Notes: generated by a model not told the origin, from the letters alone. A stretch of DNA of 64,000 bases from SpSt-1165 sp964391725 (GCA_964391725.1 CAYMNB010000009.1:12413-76412); one strand, 5' to 3'. Numbered from the stretch's first letter, positions 52,968 through 61,954 are shown. Made by a program: numbers and translations.

Positions 52968-54893
52968 ATGAAACATATTCGCAGGGTAGTTCTCCTCTTT
53001 GTTGTATTATTGGTGACAGTGTTCTCGGGCAGTCGGGTCGTTTCAGGAAATGAGGCGGCCCGCACTGCGCGGATTACGGTTGATTTGACGGCGGAAGGCA
53101 GCCCGATCAGTCCCTATATCTATGGCTCGAACCAGGAACTGCCTGGCGTTATCAACCTGCCTTCGCGCCGGTTGGGCGGCAACCGTATGACCGGCTACAA
53201 CTGGGAGAACAATGCTTCCAATGCCGGGGCTGACTGGTTTCATGTCAGCGATGGCTGGATGTGTGATGTGAACGGTGTGAGTAAATTAGATTGCACGACC
53301 AAACCGGGGGCGCTGATGACGACGTTCCATGAGCAATCGTTGGCAGCCGGCGCAGAATCCCTGATCACCCTGCAAATGGCAGGCTATGTCAGCCGCGATA
53401 AGGGCAACGAGGTCAGCGAAGCGGAAACGGCACCATCTGCCCGTTGGGATGAGGTGGTTTATCAAAAAAGCAGTCCTTTCCTGTTGGAACCCGACCTGAA
53501 TGACGGCGTGGTCTATATGGATGAACTGGTGCATTTCCTGACCGATGCCTATGGCGGTGCGACAGAGCTGCAAGGGGTGTGGGGCTATGCGCTGGATAAT
53601 GAACCGGGACTGTGGTCTCACACCCATCCCCGCATCCATCCGCAGCCGGTGACCGCCGAGGAACTGGTGGAGCGCAGCACCGCGCTGGCGTCAGCGGTCA
53701 AAGCCGTCGACCCGGATGCGCTGATTTTCGCCCCGGCGTTGTATGGGTTCAATGCGTTCAAGTCGCTGCAAGACGCGCCTGACTGGGCAATGCTCTCATC
53801 AGGCGGGAAATATCGCTGGTTTATCGACTACTATCTGGATGAGATGGCGCAAGCCAGTGCAGCGGTGGACACGCGTTTGCTGGATGTGCTGGATGTACAT
53901 TGGTATTCGGAAGCGATGGCGGGCGGTGAACGCGTCGTGATGGGCGGTGCAGATGCCGGGTCACCTGCTTTGCAGATGGCGCGCATGCAAGCGCCGCGTT
54001 CGTTTTGGGACACTACCTATAAGGAAGACAGCTGGATCGCCAAGTGGAATCCATCCTACTTGCCTTTGCTGCCCAATTTACAGGCGTCCATAGACCGCTA
54101 TTATCCCGGCACAAAGCTGGCGGTGACAGAGTGGGGCTTTGGCGGGCAGGGACATGTCTCCGGTGGGATTGCCGTGGCGGATGCGTTGGGGATTTTCGGG
54201 CGGGAAGGTGTTTTTGCCGCTATGCACTGGAGCACGGAAGACAGCCTGGCTTATGTGACGGCGGCCTATCAGCTGTACCTGAACTATGACGGTCGGGGCG
54301 GCCTGTTCGGTGATATAGGCCTGCCGGTAAACAATTCAGAATGGGGCATGCTTTCGGTATACGCTGCGCTTGATTCAACTGATGGCGGGCGCCTGCACCT
54401 GATCGTGTTGAACAAGGACATGCAGGAGAATGCGGATGTCGAACTCAGTCTGGCTGGTGAGCATGGCCATCAATCCGCGCAGGTGTGGCGTTTTAATGAG
54501 AACAGCCCCACTATCACAGCCCAACAGGCCATGGGCATTTCTGAAGATGGTGTCTTTCGCTATTCCTTTGCCCCGATGTCTGCCTATCATCTGGTATTCA
54601 GCAGTGAGCAGGCAGAAGATGCCTGGCAGCCTGAAGAGCCAGAGGAAGACTTGACTGCCCCAGAAGACGAGGCGTTATCTGAGGATGCTGAGGAATCGGC
54701 TGTGGAAGAAGCCACGGCTACCATTGAAGTTTTGCCGGCGGCAACCGAAGAAATACCGCTGACGCCCACACCTGAACATGCTACAATCGAAGAGCCACAA
54801 CCCGGACGGCAAGGTTGGGCGGTTGCGCTGGCTGGTGGGTTGCTGGTTGCGGCGGTCGGCCTCGCAATAATTCTGTTAAGAAAGAAAAAGTAA
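52968..54893 (+). CDS. GH44 endoglucanase/xyloglucanase, membrane-anchored
   Basis: A 641-residue enzyme of family GH44, whose members cut cellulose derivatives and xyloglucan. Signal peptide 1-27. Catalytic part about 32-540, with RRLGGNRMTGYNWENNASNA, the acid/base in ALDNEPGLW (Glu212) and the nucleophile in AVTEWGFGG (Glu388). A C-terminal acidic/Thr-Pro linker (545-610) leads to one membrane helix and KKK at the end, so the enzyme stays on the cell surface. It starts 6 nt after GH130 and has little ribosome site of its own, so coupling is likely. Family firm, preferred glucan not proven. Confidence 0.88.
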   Translation: MKHIRRVVLLFVVLLVTVFSGSRVVSGNEAARTARITVDLTAEGSPISPYIYGSNQELPGVINLPSRRLGGNRMTGYNWENNASNAGADWFHVSDGWMCDVNGVSKLDCTTKPGALMTTFHEQSLAAGAESLITLQMAGYVSRDKGNEVSEAETAPSARWDEVVYQKSSPFLLEPDLNDGVVYMDELVHFLTDAYGGATELQGVWGYALDNEPGLWSHTHPRIHPQPVTAEELVERSTALASAVKAVDPDALIFAPALYGFNAFKSLQDAPDWAMLSSGGKYRWFIDYYLDEMAQASAAVDTRLLDVLDVHWYSEAMAGGERVVMGGADAGSPALQMARMQAPRSFWDTTYKEDSWIAKWNPSYLPLLPNLQASIDRYYPGTKLAVTEWGFGGQGHVSGGIAVADALGIFGREGVFAAMHWSTEDSLAYVTAAYQLYLNYDGRGGLFGDIGLPVNNSEWGMLSVYAALDSTDGGRLHLIVLNKDMQENADVELSLAGEHGHQSAQVWRFNENSPTITAQQAMGISEDGVFRYSFAPMSAYHLVFSSEQAEDAWQPEEPEEDLTAPEDEALSEDAEESAVEEATATIEVLPAATEEIPLTPTPEHATIEEPQPGRQGWAVALAGGLLVAAVGLAIILLRKKK

Positions 54894-54913
54894 GAACTTT
54901 TACTGGAGGAATC

Positions 54914-55633
54914 ATGAGCGAATCCATTACCATTCATGACATTGCTAAAATGATTGACCATTCCCTGCTGCACCCCGGCATGACTGATCAGGAAATCCTG
55001 GCTGGCCTGCATTTGGCGAAGGAATATGATACAGCGACTTGTTGTGTCAAGCCCTATTCTGTAAAGACCGCCGTGGAAGTGCTGGCGGGCAGCGATGTGG
55101 GGGTGTGTGCGGTGATCGCCTTTCCGGCGGGTAACAGCACCACTGCTATCAAGGTGGCAGAAACTGAGCAGGTCATCACCGATGGCGCTACCGAGGTGGA
55201 CATGGTGGTGAATGTGGGTAAGGTGTTGAGCGGTGATTGGGGTTATGTATCGAATGAGATTAAAGCCGTCAATGATGCCTGCCTGGCGAATGGCGCCATA
55301 CTCAAGGTGATCTTTGAAACCGACTTCCTGCAGGATGAACAAATTATCCGCCTGTGCGAGATTTGCTCACAGCACAAGGTAGGCTTTGTGAAGACCTCCA
55401 CCGGGTTTGGTTTTGTGAAGCAGCCCAACGGTTTTTATGCGTATGAAGGCGCGACTGAACACAATATCGCCCTGATGCGTCAGCACAGCGACCCGGCGGT
55501 GCAGGTGAAGGCTGCCGGCGGTGTGCGTGATCTGGACGCATTGTTGAAAATGCGCGCGCTGGGCGCGACCCGCATCGGCGCTACCGCCACCAAAGCAATC
55601 ATTGAAGAAGCCAAAAAACGAGGGATTCATTAA
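54914..55633 (+). CDS. deoC: Deoxyribose-phosphate aldolase
   Basis: A 239-residue class I aldolase that splits 2-deoxyribose 5-phosphate into acetaldehyde and glyceraldehyde 3-phosphate. Substrate-binding DHSLLHPGMTDQE is near the start. The Schiff-base lysine is in GFVKTSTGFG (Lys160) with a second Lys in LKVIFETDFL. I start at 54914, where TGGAGGA precedes the ATG. It follows the GH44 gene by 20 nt and lies in one run with ribokinase and nucleoside hydrolase, which together would form a (deoxy)nucleoside or pentose route. Confidence 0.92.
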   Translation: MSESITIHDIAKMIDHSLLHPGMTDQEILAGLHLAKEYDTATCCVKPYSVKTAVEVLAGSDVGVCAVIAFPAGNSTTAIKVAETEQVITDGATEVDMVVNVGKVLSGDWGYVSNEIKAVNDACLANGAILKVIFETDFLQDEQIIRLCEICSQHKVGFVKTSTGFGFVKQPNGFYAYEGATEHNIALMRQHSDPAVQVKAAGGVRDLDALLKMRALGATRIGATATKAIIEEAKKRGIH

Positions 55634-55646
55634 AAAAGGGAGTCAG

Positions 55647-55964
55647 ATGAACGATCTTTCTTTAGAACTGGGATTCACCGAGGTTTATCAAGCACACAGC
55701 CACGAAGATCGTGCCATCCGTGAGGCGCATGTACTGCGTTACCTGATGCCGCGTATCTTTCAACCAATCGAGGCATTGCACAAGGAGTATCCGCGTCTGG
55801 CTGGCATCGAACTGATGCCTTACCACAATCTGGGTGTGGCAAAGAGCGGTCATATCGGTGAAAATGCACCTTTGCCAGCGGTGAAAGCGGCCACCACAGA
55901 AATGCAGGAAGCATGGCTGACGCATCTGAGACAGGCAGGCTGCGAGGTAGCGCGCATTTCATAA
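55647..55964 (+). pseudogene. C-terminal fragment of a glycyl-radical enzyme activase (radical SAM)
   Basis: A 105-residue frame whose second half matches the C-terminus of pyruvate formate-lyase activating enzymes (IELMPYHNLGVAKSG, then the helix EMQEAWLTHLRQAGCEVARI). The radical-SAM half with its CxxxCxxC cluster motif is missing, and the preceding segment does not contain it in another frame. GGGAG before the ATG could still allow translation. No glycyl-radical enzyme gene is present in the window. Most likely a decayed remnant, though a reused small domain is possible. Confidence 0.6.
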
Positions 55965-55991
55965 ATTTTTCATACCAAAGGAGGTTGCCCG

Positions 55992-57689
55992 ATGGCAGAA
56001 CAGAAGGTCATTCAAGGCTTATTGGTATCACAGATCGGCTACGAACTGGACGAACACAAGCGGGCTGTATTCCGCCATACCTTGCGGGATGGGCTGGATG
56101 ATGGCACGCCGTTCGTGATAAGAGAGCAAGACAGTGGTGATGTCGTTTTCAGCGGCCAGGCTGGCTATTGGGGCGAGACCTGGGGCAGTCATTGGTGGAT
56201 ATTGAATTTCACCACATTGCGGCAGAAAGGCGACTTTATCCTCTTCATGGAGGACCCGGACGGTCGCCAATGGGAAGAAGAACTGCGTATCGGCAGCCAT
56301 CTATTATGGAATGAGAGCATTGAAAAGGTGGCGTTGACCCAATTTGAGCAGCGCGCGGCGTTGGCACGCAACGGCATCGGTTGGAAGGACTGCGGTGCTG
56401 ACTGGCGAGAAGTTAACAGCCACGCTGCTTCTATTATCGGCCTTACTGACCTGATGAGTATTGGTTACGAATGGGTGGGGCGTGAGGGCTGTGAGCGGTT
56501 GATGGGGCAGATCATGCAGGGCTGCGATTACCTGTGCTTGTGCCAGCAGCGCGCGGCAGATTTGGGCTTGCCGGATGGCGCTCTGGTGCATGAACTGCCC
56601 AACCACGCCGTGGTGATCCCGCAGGATCAGGGCCAGGCGGTGGTAGCGCTGGCAAAAGCGTCGCGGCTGGTGTATGAGGTAGACCGCCAGCGTGGGATTT
56701 GCTATCTGCAGGCAGCTGTGGATGCCTATGAATATTTGGTGAATCGCTGTGAGCCATCTACGCTAGGCAACTTCTCGGCATTGAGCCATGGCGCGCCGTC
56801 GGATTACACACCCTCAGGCTTTATGACCGGCGACCTGCTGATGATGGTGTGGGGCGGGTTGGAATTGTACGCCTCTGGCAAAAAAGAATACCAGATAGTA
56901 ACGGTGCGCATCCTCGATGAACTGCTGGCACGGCAGGTGCCGAAAGACAAAGCACAAGATGATTTGTACGGCCATTTTTACACGTTTGCTGACCATGCCT
57001 TTACTGAAAAAGCCTTTGTCCATCATCATGTGGGTCACGATACCGGCATGAAGTTCAACCATTATCTGGCGCCCTTGCTGATGGCATGCCGCCAATGGGG
57101 CGATCATCCTCAGGCGGATCGCTGGCGGAATGCGCTCAAAGATTTCGCCTATGGCTACTTCCTGCCTGCCTGTGAGCGCAACCCGTTTTATTTGCTGCCG
57201 ATGGGGGTGTTTGGAGAGGAAGGTTTGCTTTCTTTCTGCGGGCCCTGGCATGGCTTCAATGTTTGTTACGGGTTTGCGGCAGCGCTGGCGGCGCAATTGA
57301 TGGATTTCTTCGGCGATGAGCGCTTCAGGGCAGTGGCGACCGGCAATTTGCAATGGCTGGCGGGCTTGAACGCCGGCATCACGAAGGAGTCATTGGCTGG
57401 ATGCCAGTTCTGGTGCGAAGATATTCCTGAAGACGAAGCACGCGCTTACAGCCAGATCTTTACGGTGGGGCGCCGTTGGACGGGCTGCTGGAGCGATATC
57501 CCTGGCAGTGTTCCGAATGGTTTTGATACCAACCTGCAGTTCCAGCTAACGGTGGAGCCGAAGCAGGAAAATGATACGCCGCGCTACTACACGGATGAAG
57601 ACTGGATCCCGCATGGCGCCAGTTGGCTGAGCGGGTTGGTATATTTCCGCCAGATCAAGCGCTGGCGCAGTCACGTGGAGGTTTCATGA
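55992..57689 (+). CDS. GH9-like glycoside hydrolase with N-terminal Ig-like domain
   Basis: A 565-residue protein with a CelD-type Ig-like domain (5-100, starting LLVSQIGYELDEHKRAVF) and an (alpha/alpha)6 barrel of the GH9 type (105-560). The usual catalytic DAGD reads WKDCGADW (131-138), so the base position is shifted. Near the C-terminus TDEDWIPHGASWLSGLV takes the place of the NE.A..WNA.L block and keeps a Glu. Cellulase and exo-glucosaminidase members are known, so the specificity is open. There is no signal peptide, so it should act on imported oligosaccharides. AAAGGAGG precedes it. The stop overlaps the ribokinase start (ATGA). Confidence 0.75.
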   Translation: MAEQKVIQGLLVSQIGYELDEHKRAVFRHTLRDGLDDGTPFVIREQDSGDVVFSGQAGYWGETWGSHWWILNFTTLRQKGDFILFMEDPDGRQWEEELRIGSHLLWNESIEKVALTQFEQRAALARNGIGWKDCGADWREVNSHAASIIGLTDLMSIGYEWVGREGCERLMGQIMQGCDYLCLCQQRAADLGLPDGALVHELPNHAVVIPQDQGQAVVALAKASRLVYEVDRQRGICYLQAAVDAYEYLVNRCEPSTLGNFSALSHGAPSDYTPSGFMTGDLLMMVWGGLELYASGKKEYQIVTVRILDELLARQVPKDKAQDDLYGHFYTFADHAFTEKAFVHHHVGHDTGMKFNHYLAPLLMACRQWGDHPQADRWRNALKDFAYGYFLPACERNPFYLLPMGVFGEEGLLSFCGPWHGFNVCYGFAAALAAQLMDFFGDERFRAVATGNLQWLAGLNAGITKESLAGCQFWCEDIPEDEARAYSQIFTVGRRWTGCWSDIPGSVPNGFDTNLQFQLTVEPKQENDTPRYYTDEDWIPHGASWLSGLVYFRQIKRWRSHVEVS

Positions 57690-58609
57690 GCAAGAAGATC
57701 GTCGTAATCGGCAGTTCGAACGTTGATTTCATCATGAAGATGCCGCGCCTGCCCAAGGTGGGCGAGAGTGTGCCCAACGGAAAATTTATGCAGACCTATG
57801 GCGGCAAAGGCGCCAACCAGGCGGTAGGAGCGGCCAAAGCTGGCGGCGAGGTGTGGCTTATCAACTGCGTGGGTGATGATAATTATGGCCCGCTGGTGGT
57901 GGAGAATCTGCGCAAGGGCGGAGTGCATACAGATTTTGTCACGTCCATGCCCGGTTACAATTCCGGCGCGGCGATCGTGTTGGTGGGTGAAGAAGGCCAA
58001 AATTACCTGTCCATCGATCCCGGCGCCAATTATGCGCTGACACCGGAGATGTTGATACCACACAAAGAATTCATCAGCGATGCCGCCATGATGGTGCTGC
58101 AGTACGAAGTGATCCCGCAGACGCTGTATACCTGCATTGCGATGGCAAAAGAGATGGGTATCCCGGTGATCTTCAATTTCGCACCGGCTGCTGAGATGGA
58201 TGTTTCTTATCTTGAAGGGTTGGACTATCTGGTGGTGAACGAAACCGAAGCCGAATTTGTGTGCGGGTTTGCGGTTGAGGACGAAGCCGGGGTGATCAAA
58301 GCCAGCCAGAAGTTGTTGACGTTGGGTGTCAAGACCGTCATCATCACCCTTGGCGCCAAAGGCGCGTTTGTGGCGGGCAATGGCTGGTCGACCATTGTAC
58401 CTTCTTTCAAGGTGGACGCCGTGGATACCACTGCCGCAGGCGACACCTTCTGCGGAACACTGGCGACGGCGTTGGTGGAGGGCAAAGCGCTGTTGGAAGC
58501 GGTTCGCTTCGCCAATGCTGCCGCGGCGGTGTGCGTCACCAGGCTGGGTGCCCAGCCATCCATTCCTACCCGTGAGGAAATTGAGGCCATGCTGGAGAGG
58601 CAGGCATAA
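57686..58609 (+). CDS. rbsK: Ribokinase
   Basis: A 307-residue PfkB-family sugar kinase. GSSNVDF at the start, GGKGANQAVGAAKAGG (39-54) and the anion-hole/catalytic block DTTAAGDTFCG (Asp253) are all typical of ribokinase, which makes ribose 5-phosphate. Deoxyribose kinases share this pattern, so deoxyribose as substrate is possible with deoC upstream. The ATG overlaps the GH9 stop, and GGAGG lies 4 nt before it. A longer frame starts at 57623 inside GH9 and is not used. Confidence 0.9.
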   Translation: MSKKIVVIGSSNVDFIMKMPRLPKVGESVPNGKFMQTYGGKGANQAVGAAKAGGEVWLINCVGDDNYGPLVVENLRKGGVHTDFVTSMPGYNSGAAIVLVGEEGQNYLSIDPGANYALTPEMLIPHKEFISDAAMMVLQYEVIPQTLYTCIAMAKEMGIPVIFNFAPAAEMDVSYLEGLDYLVVNETEAEFVCGFAVEDEAGVIKASQKLLTLGVKTVIITLGAKGAFVAGNGWSTIVPSFKVDAVDTTAAGDTFCGTLATALVEGKALLEAVRFANAAAAVCVTRLGAQPSIPTREEIEAMLERQA

Positions 58610-58641
58610 CACCAATCTTCGTTCTATAGAGGAGTGGATCC

Positions 58642-59955
58642 ATGGAAAAAATTGTTGTGCATCCCGCTCATCGTTATTTAATGAAAGAGAATGGGGAACC
58701 GTTCTTTTGGATGGGCGACACCGCCTGGGAATTACTGCATCGCTGCAGCAAGGAGCAGATCGAGATGTATCTGGAGAATCGCCGTGCCAAAGGGTTCAAC
58801 CTGATACAGACGGTAATTCTGGCGGAACTGGACGGCTTACGTGACCCCAATGTCTATGGCGACCTGCCGCTGGTGGATGATGACCCGACACAGCCCAATG
58901 AGGCCTATTTTGATGTGGTAGATTTCACCATTGAAACGGCGCGCCAAAAGGGGTTATACATCGGTTTGCTGCCCACCTGGGGCGACAAAGTGACCAAACT
59001 ATGGGGGGTGGGCCCGGTGATATTTGATTCTGACAATGCGCGTATGTACGGCCGCTGGCTGGCGCAGCGTTACCAATCGGCTGTCAATCTCATCTGGATT
59101 TTAGGTGGTGACCGCCCGCCTTTGCAGGATGGCAGTGACTGGCGTCCGATCTGGCGTGCCATGGCCGCCGGCATACGTGAGGTGTTGGGGTCAAGCGCCT
59201 TGATCACCTATCACACCAGCGGCAGCCGCGATCTTGAGCATGGCGCCAAAGCGATTCATGCAGAGGAATGGTCCGATATGGTCATGATCCAGTCCGGGCA
59301 TGGTGCCGCAGAAATCCCCACCTGGGAGGATATCAGCACCCTCTACCAGCTCGAGCCACCCAAACCTGTCATCGATTCGGAGATCTGTTATGAAGATCAC
59401 GCCGTTGCTCCGTGGCCGAAATGGGACCCCGCCAACGGTTATTTCCGTGATTACGAAGTGCGCAAGCAGATGTATCGCTCGGTATTTGCTGGTGCCTTTG
59501 GCGTGACCTATGGCCATCACCATGTCTGGCAGATGTGGGACCATGGCCGCCAGGTCAATAACAATGGCTTTGAACTGCGTCCATGGTATGATGCGCTTGA
59601 TCGGCCAGCTGCTTTTCAGGTGAAGCATCTGGTCAATTTAATGTGTTCGCATGCCTTTTTTCCTCGCATCCCTGACCAAAGCATGATCCTGTCAGGGGCA
59701 GGTGAGGGCGGCAGTCACGTGCGTGCCACACGCGACCGCGAAGGTAGTTTTGCCATGGTGTATGTGCCGCAGGCACAGCAAACGGTTTTATTGGATGTGA
59801 GCGGCATCAACAAACCGTATTGCCTCCGCTGGTTCGATCCACGCACCGGTCATAAGCACGCGATCCAAGAACACTTAACAGGTGACACCATCGAGATGAC
59901 CACACCAGTAAACGGGCCGGACTGGGTGCTGTTGGTTGAATGTAATCAAGCATAA
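58642..59955 (+). CDS. GH140-like (DUF4038 apiosidase-like) glycoside hydrolase
   Basis: A 437-residue protein. The DUF4038 apiosidase-like TIM barrel starts HRYLMKENGEPFFWMGDTAW and has LIWILGGDRPP and a Glu in VIDSEICYED. The C-terminal collagen-binding-like beta domain ends VYVPQAQQTVLLDVSGIN...W..P (about 345-435). GH140 apiosidase releases apiose from rhamnogalacturonan II. Homologues of this type are numerous and not all of that specificity. No signal peptide, so cytoplasmic. GAGGAG precedes it. Next gene is 9 nt away. Confidence 0.78.
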   Translation: MEKIVVHPAHRYLMKENGEPFFWMGDTAWELLHRCSKEQIEMYLENRRAKGFNLIQTVILAELDGLRDPNVYGDLPLVDDDPTQPNEAYFDVVDFTIETARQKGLYIGLLPTWGDKVTKLWGVGPVIFDSDNARMYGRWLAQRYQSAVNLIWILGGDRPPLQDGSDWRPIWRAMAAGIREVLGSSALITYHTSGSRDLEHGAKAIHAEEWSDMVMIQSGHGAAEIPTWEDISTLYQLEPPKPVIDSEICYEDHAVAPWPKWDPANGYFRDYEVRKQMYRSVFAGAFGVTYGHHHVWQMWDHGRQVNNNGFELRPWYDALDRPAAFQVKHLVNLMCSHAFFPRIPDQSMILSGAGEGGSHVRATRDREGSFAMVYVPQAQQTVLLDVSGINKPYCLRWFDPRTGHKHAIQEHLTGDTIEMTTPVNGPDWVLLVECNQA

Positions 59956-59964
59956 GGAGATCAT

Positions 59965-60876
59965 ATGAGCACAAAAAGAATTCCTGTTATTTTGGATACC
60001 GATATCGGCGGCGATATTGATGATACCTGGGCATTGGCGATGCTCCTTGGCTGCCCGGAGTTGGACTTGAAGATGGTGGTTACTGAGGACGGTGACACCA
60101 CCTACCGCGCGCGCATTGCCGCCAAATACCTGGAACTGTGCGGGCGGACGGATGTGCCGGTGGCAGTCGGCGTTTCCAAGCCGCAAGATGCACATTTTAA
60201 CCAGCAGCCCTGGGTGGATGGCTACCGGTTGAGCGATTACCCAGGTGTGGTTCACAAGGATGGTGTCCATGCGATGATTGATCTGATCATGGCGTCACCA
60301 GAACCGGTCACTATTATCGCCATCGGCGTGGTCACCAACCTTGCCAGGGCGCTGGAAATCGAGCCGCGCATTGCGCAGCGCTGCAAATTCGTCGGCATGC
60401 ATGGCAGTATTTACCTGGGTTATGGCGGCAGCAGCGAAATTTCTGCCGAAGCCAATGTGATCAACGATGTGTCCTCCTTTCGCAAGGTGATTTCGGCACC
60501 GTGGCTGGATACCCTGATTACCCCGCTGGATACCTGCGGTCTGGTGGTGCTGACCGGGGAGCATTATCAGAAAATTTACCAGTCAGACCTGCCCAAATTG
60601 CGGGCGGTGATAGAAAATTATGAGATCTGGGCGAAATTGGTCAAGTGGGCGGTGATCGAACACACTGACCGGGAATCTTCCTGCCTGTTTGATACCGTGG
60701 CAGTCTATCTGGCGTATGCAGAAGACCTGGTAGAGATCGAGGAGGTCTCTATCAGCACCACGGATGACGGCTTTACAGTCGCCGATCCTGCCGGTACAAA
60801 GGTGAGTGCGGCGATGCGCTGGAAGGACTTGAATGGGTTCTATGATCATCTGGTTGAACGTTTGCTGGTTGTTTAA
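59965..60876 (+). CDS. Nucleoside hydrolase (IUNH superfamily)
   Basis: A 303-residue enzyme that cleaves nucleosides to base and ribose. The Asp cluster of the calcium site reads LDTDIGGDIDD (10-20, one residue longer than the usual DTDPGIDDA), followed by TEDGDTTYRAR. GVVTNLA and AEANVINDV correspond to the GP.TN.A and AE.N...D blocks. Substrate range is unknown. Some members act on other N-glycosides or fail to act on nucleosides. It sits with ribokinase and deoC, which gives a consistent pathway. AAGGAG precedes the ATG. Confidence 0.85.
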   Translation: MSTKRIPVILDTDIGGDIDDTWALAMLLGCPELDLKMVVTEDGDTTYRARIAAKYLELCGRTDVPVAVGVSKPQDAHFNQQPWVDGYRLSDYPGVVHKDGVHAMIDLIMASPEPVTIIAIGVVTNLARALEIEPRIAQRCKFVGMHGSIYLGYGGSSEISAEANVINDVSSFRKVISAPWLDTLITPLDTCGLVVLTGEHYQKIYQSDLPKLRAVIENYEIWAKLVKWAVIEHTDRESSCLFDTVAVYLAYAEDLVEIEEVSISTTDDGFTVADPAGTKVSAAMRWKDLNGFYDHLVERLLVV

Positions 60877-60899
60877 ATGGAAAATTTAGGAGAAATAAC

Positions 60900-61862
60900 A
60901 TGAAAATGAGAGCAAATTTTGTTGTTGGGCCGAAGAAGTCAGAAGTGCGTGAGGTTGAATGTCCTATGCCTGGGATGGGTGAGATCTTGATTGAAGTCAA
61001 AGCCTGCGGGGTATGCGCCTCCGATTTTGAACCCTGGCTCAACCCGAACGCCAATGATGACGGCGCAGCGGTCGCTATGGGGCATGAACCGGCGGGCGTG
61101 GTGGCGGCAGTTGGCGAGGGGGTGACAGAATTCAAGGTCGGTGACCGCGTGGCTTCTATGGCTGGGCCGGCATATGCTGAGTATTGCTGTGTGCCGGCTA
61201 ACATGACTGTACACCTGCCGGGTGATGTTTCCTTCGAAGAGGGCGTCCTCGAGCCGCCGGGCTGCCTGGTGGCAGAATTGACACGCGTCCCGCTGCAGCT
61301 GGGCGATGATGTAGCCCTGATTGGCTGTGGCTTTATGGGGCTGATGCTGATCCAACTGCTGCGAGCAAAGGGCGTCGGCAAGATTGTGGCGATTGATGTC
61401 AGTGCGGAAGCACTGGAAAATGCCCGCCGGTTTGGCGCAGATGAAACCTATACTCCCCAAGGTTTGCCAGAACAGTACCTGTGCACGGAGTGGGACCGCA
61501 TGTGGGACACTGGCTTTGAGAAGGTAATGGAAGTGACCGGCAAACAGCCCGGCATTGATCTTGCGATCAAGATGACCCGCGCCCATGGTTTTCTGGCGGC
61601 GTTCGGCTATCACCAGGACAAACCGCGTGTCATCGACATGAAGATGACCGGTTGGAAGGCAATGACGTTGCATAATGCCCATGAGCGCAGAATCTGGGCG
61701 ATGGTGCATGCCATGCAGGTATCAGCTGACATGATCCGGCGCGGTACATTGGACATGAAGTCGTTGGTGACCCATCACTATGGACTGGACCAACTGGATG
61801 ATGCCTTCACCGCCATGATGGAGAAGCCTGCCGGATATATCAAGGCTGTGTTGATCCCCTGA
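60900..61862 (+). CDS. Zinc-dependent medium-chain dehydrogenase (sugar/polyol type)
   Basis: A 320-residue alcohol dehydrogenase-like enzyme. Catalytic zinc ligands are in GVCASDF (Cys39) and GHEPAG (His62, Glu63). The four-Cys structural zinc loop is missing. The Rossmann domain has GCGFMGLMLIQLL and an Asp at the end of the second strand (VAIDVSAEAL), which favours NAD. The substrate, perhaps a sugar or polyol of the locus, is not visible. AGGAG precedes the ATG. It is the last gene before a hairpin and the DeoR-fusion gene. Confidence 0.87.
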   Translation: MKMRANFVVGPKKSEVREVECPMPGMGEILIEVKACGVCASDFEPWLNPNANDDGAAVAMGHEPAGVVAAVGEGVTEFKVGDRVASMAGPAYAEYCCVPANMTVHLPGDVSFEEGVLEPPGCLVAELTRVPLQLGDDVALIGCGFMGLMLIQLLRAKGVGKIVAIDVSAEALENARRFGADETYTPQGLPEQYLCTEWDRMWDTGFEKVMEVTGKQPGIDLAIKMTRAHGFLAAFGYHQDKPRVIDMKMTGWKAMTLHNAHERRIWAMVHAMQVSADMIRRGTLDMKSLVTHHYGLDQLDDAFTAMMEKPAGYIKAVLIP

Positions 61863-61899
61863 TTTCTCGCCTTTTTGAAAAAATTCATCATTCTGTGAC

Positions 61900-61925
61900 G
61901 TTCGGCAGGTGACTACCTGCCGAAT
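61900..61925 (+). terminator. Hairpin after the dehydrogenase gene
   Basis: Perfect 10-bp stem TTCGGCAGGT/ACCTGCCGAA with GACT loop, followed by TTTCACTTTC. Likely the end of the catabolic transcript that precedes the DeoR-fusion gene. Confidence 0.65.
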
Positions 61926-61954
61926 TTCACTTTCATATTTCGCAAAATGTGAAA
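61925..61954 (+). promoter_or_regulatory. Candidate operator of the DeoR-fusion regulator
   Basis: TTTCAC (61925-61930) and GTGAAA (61949-61954) form an inverted pair around a TTTC-rich centre. DeoR-family sites often contain TTTC/GAAA repeats. It lies about 70 nt before the regulator's start codon, so autoregulation is plausible. Confidence 0.4.
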
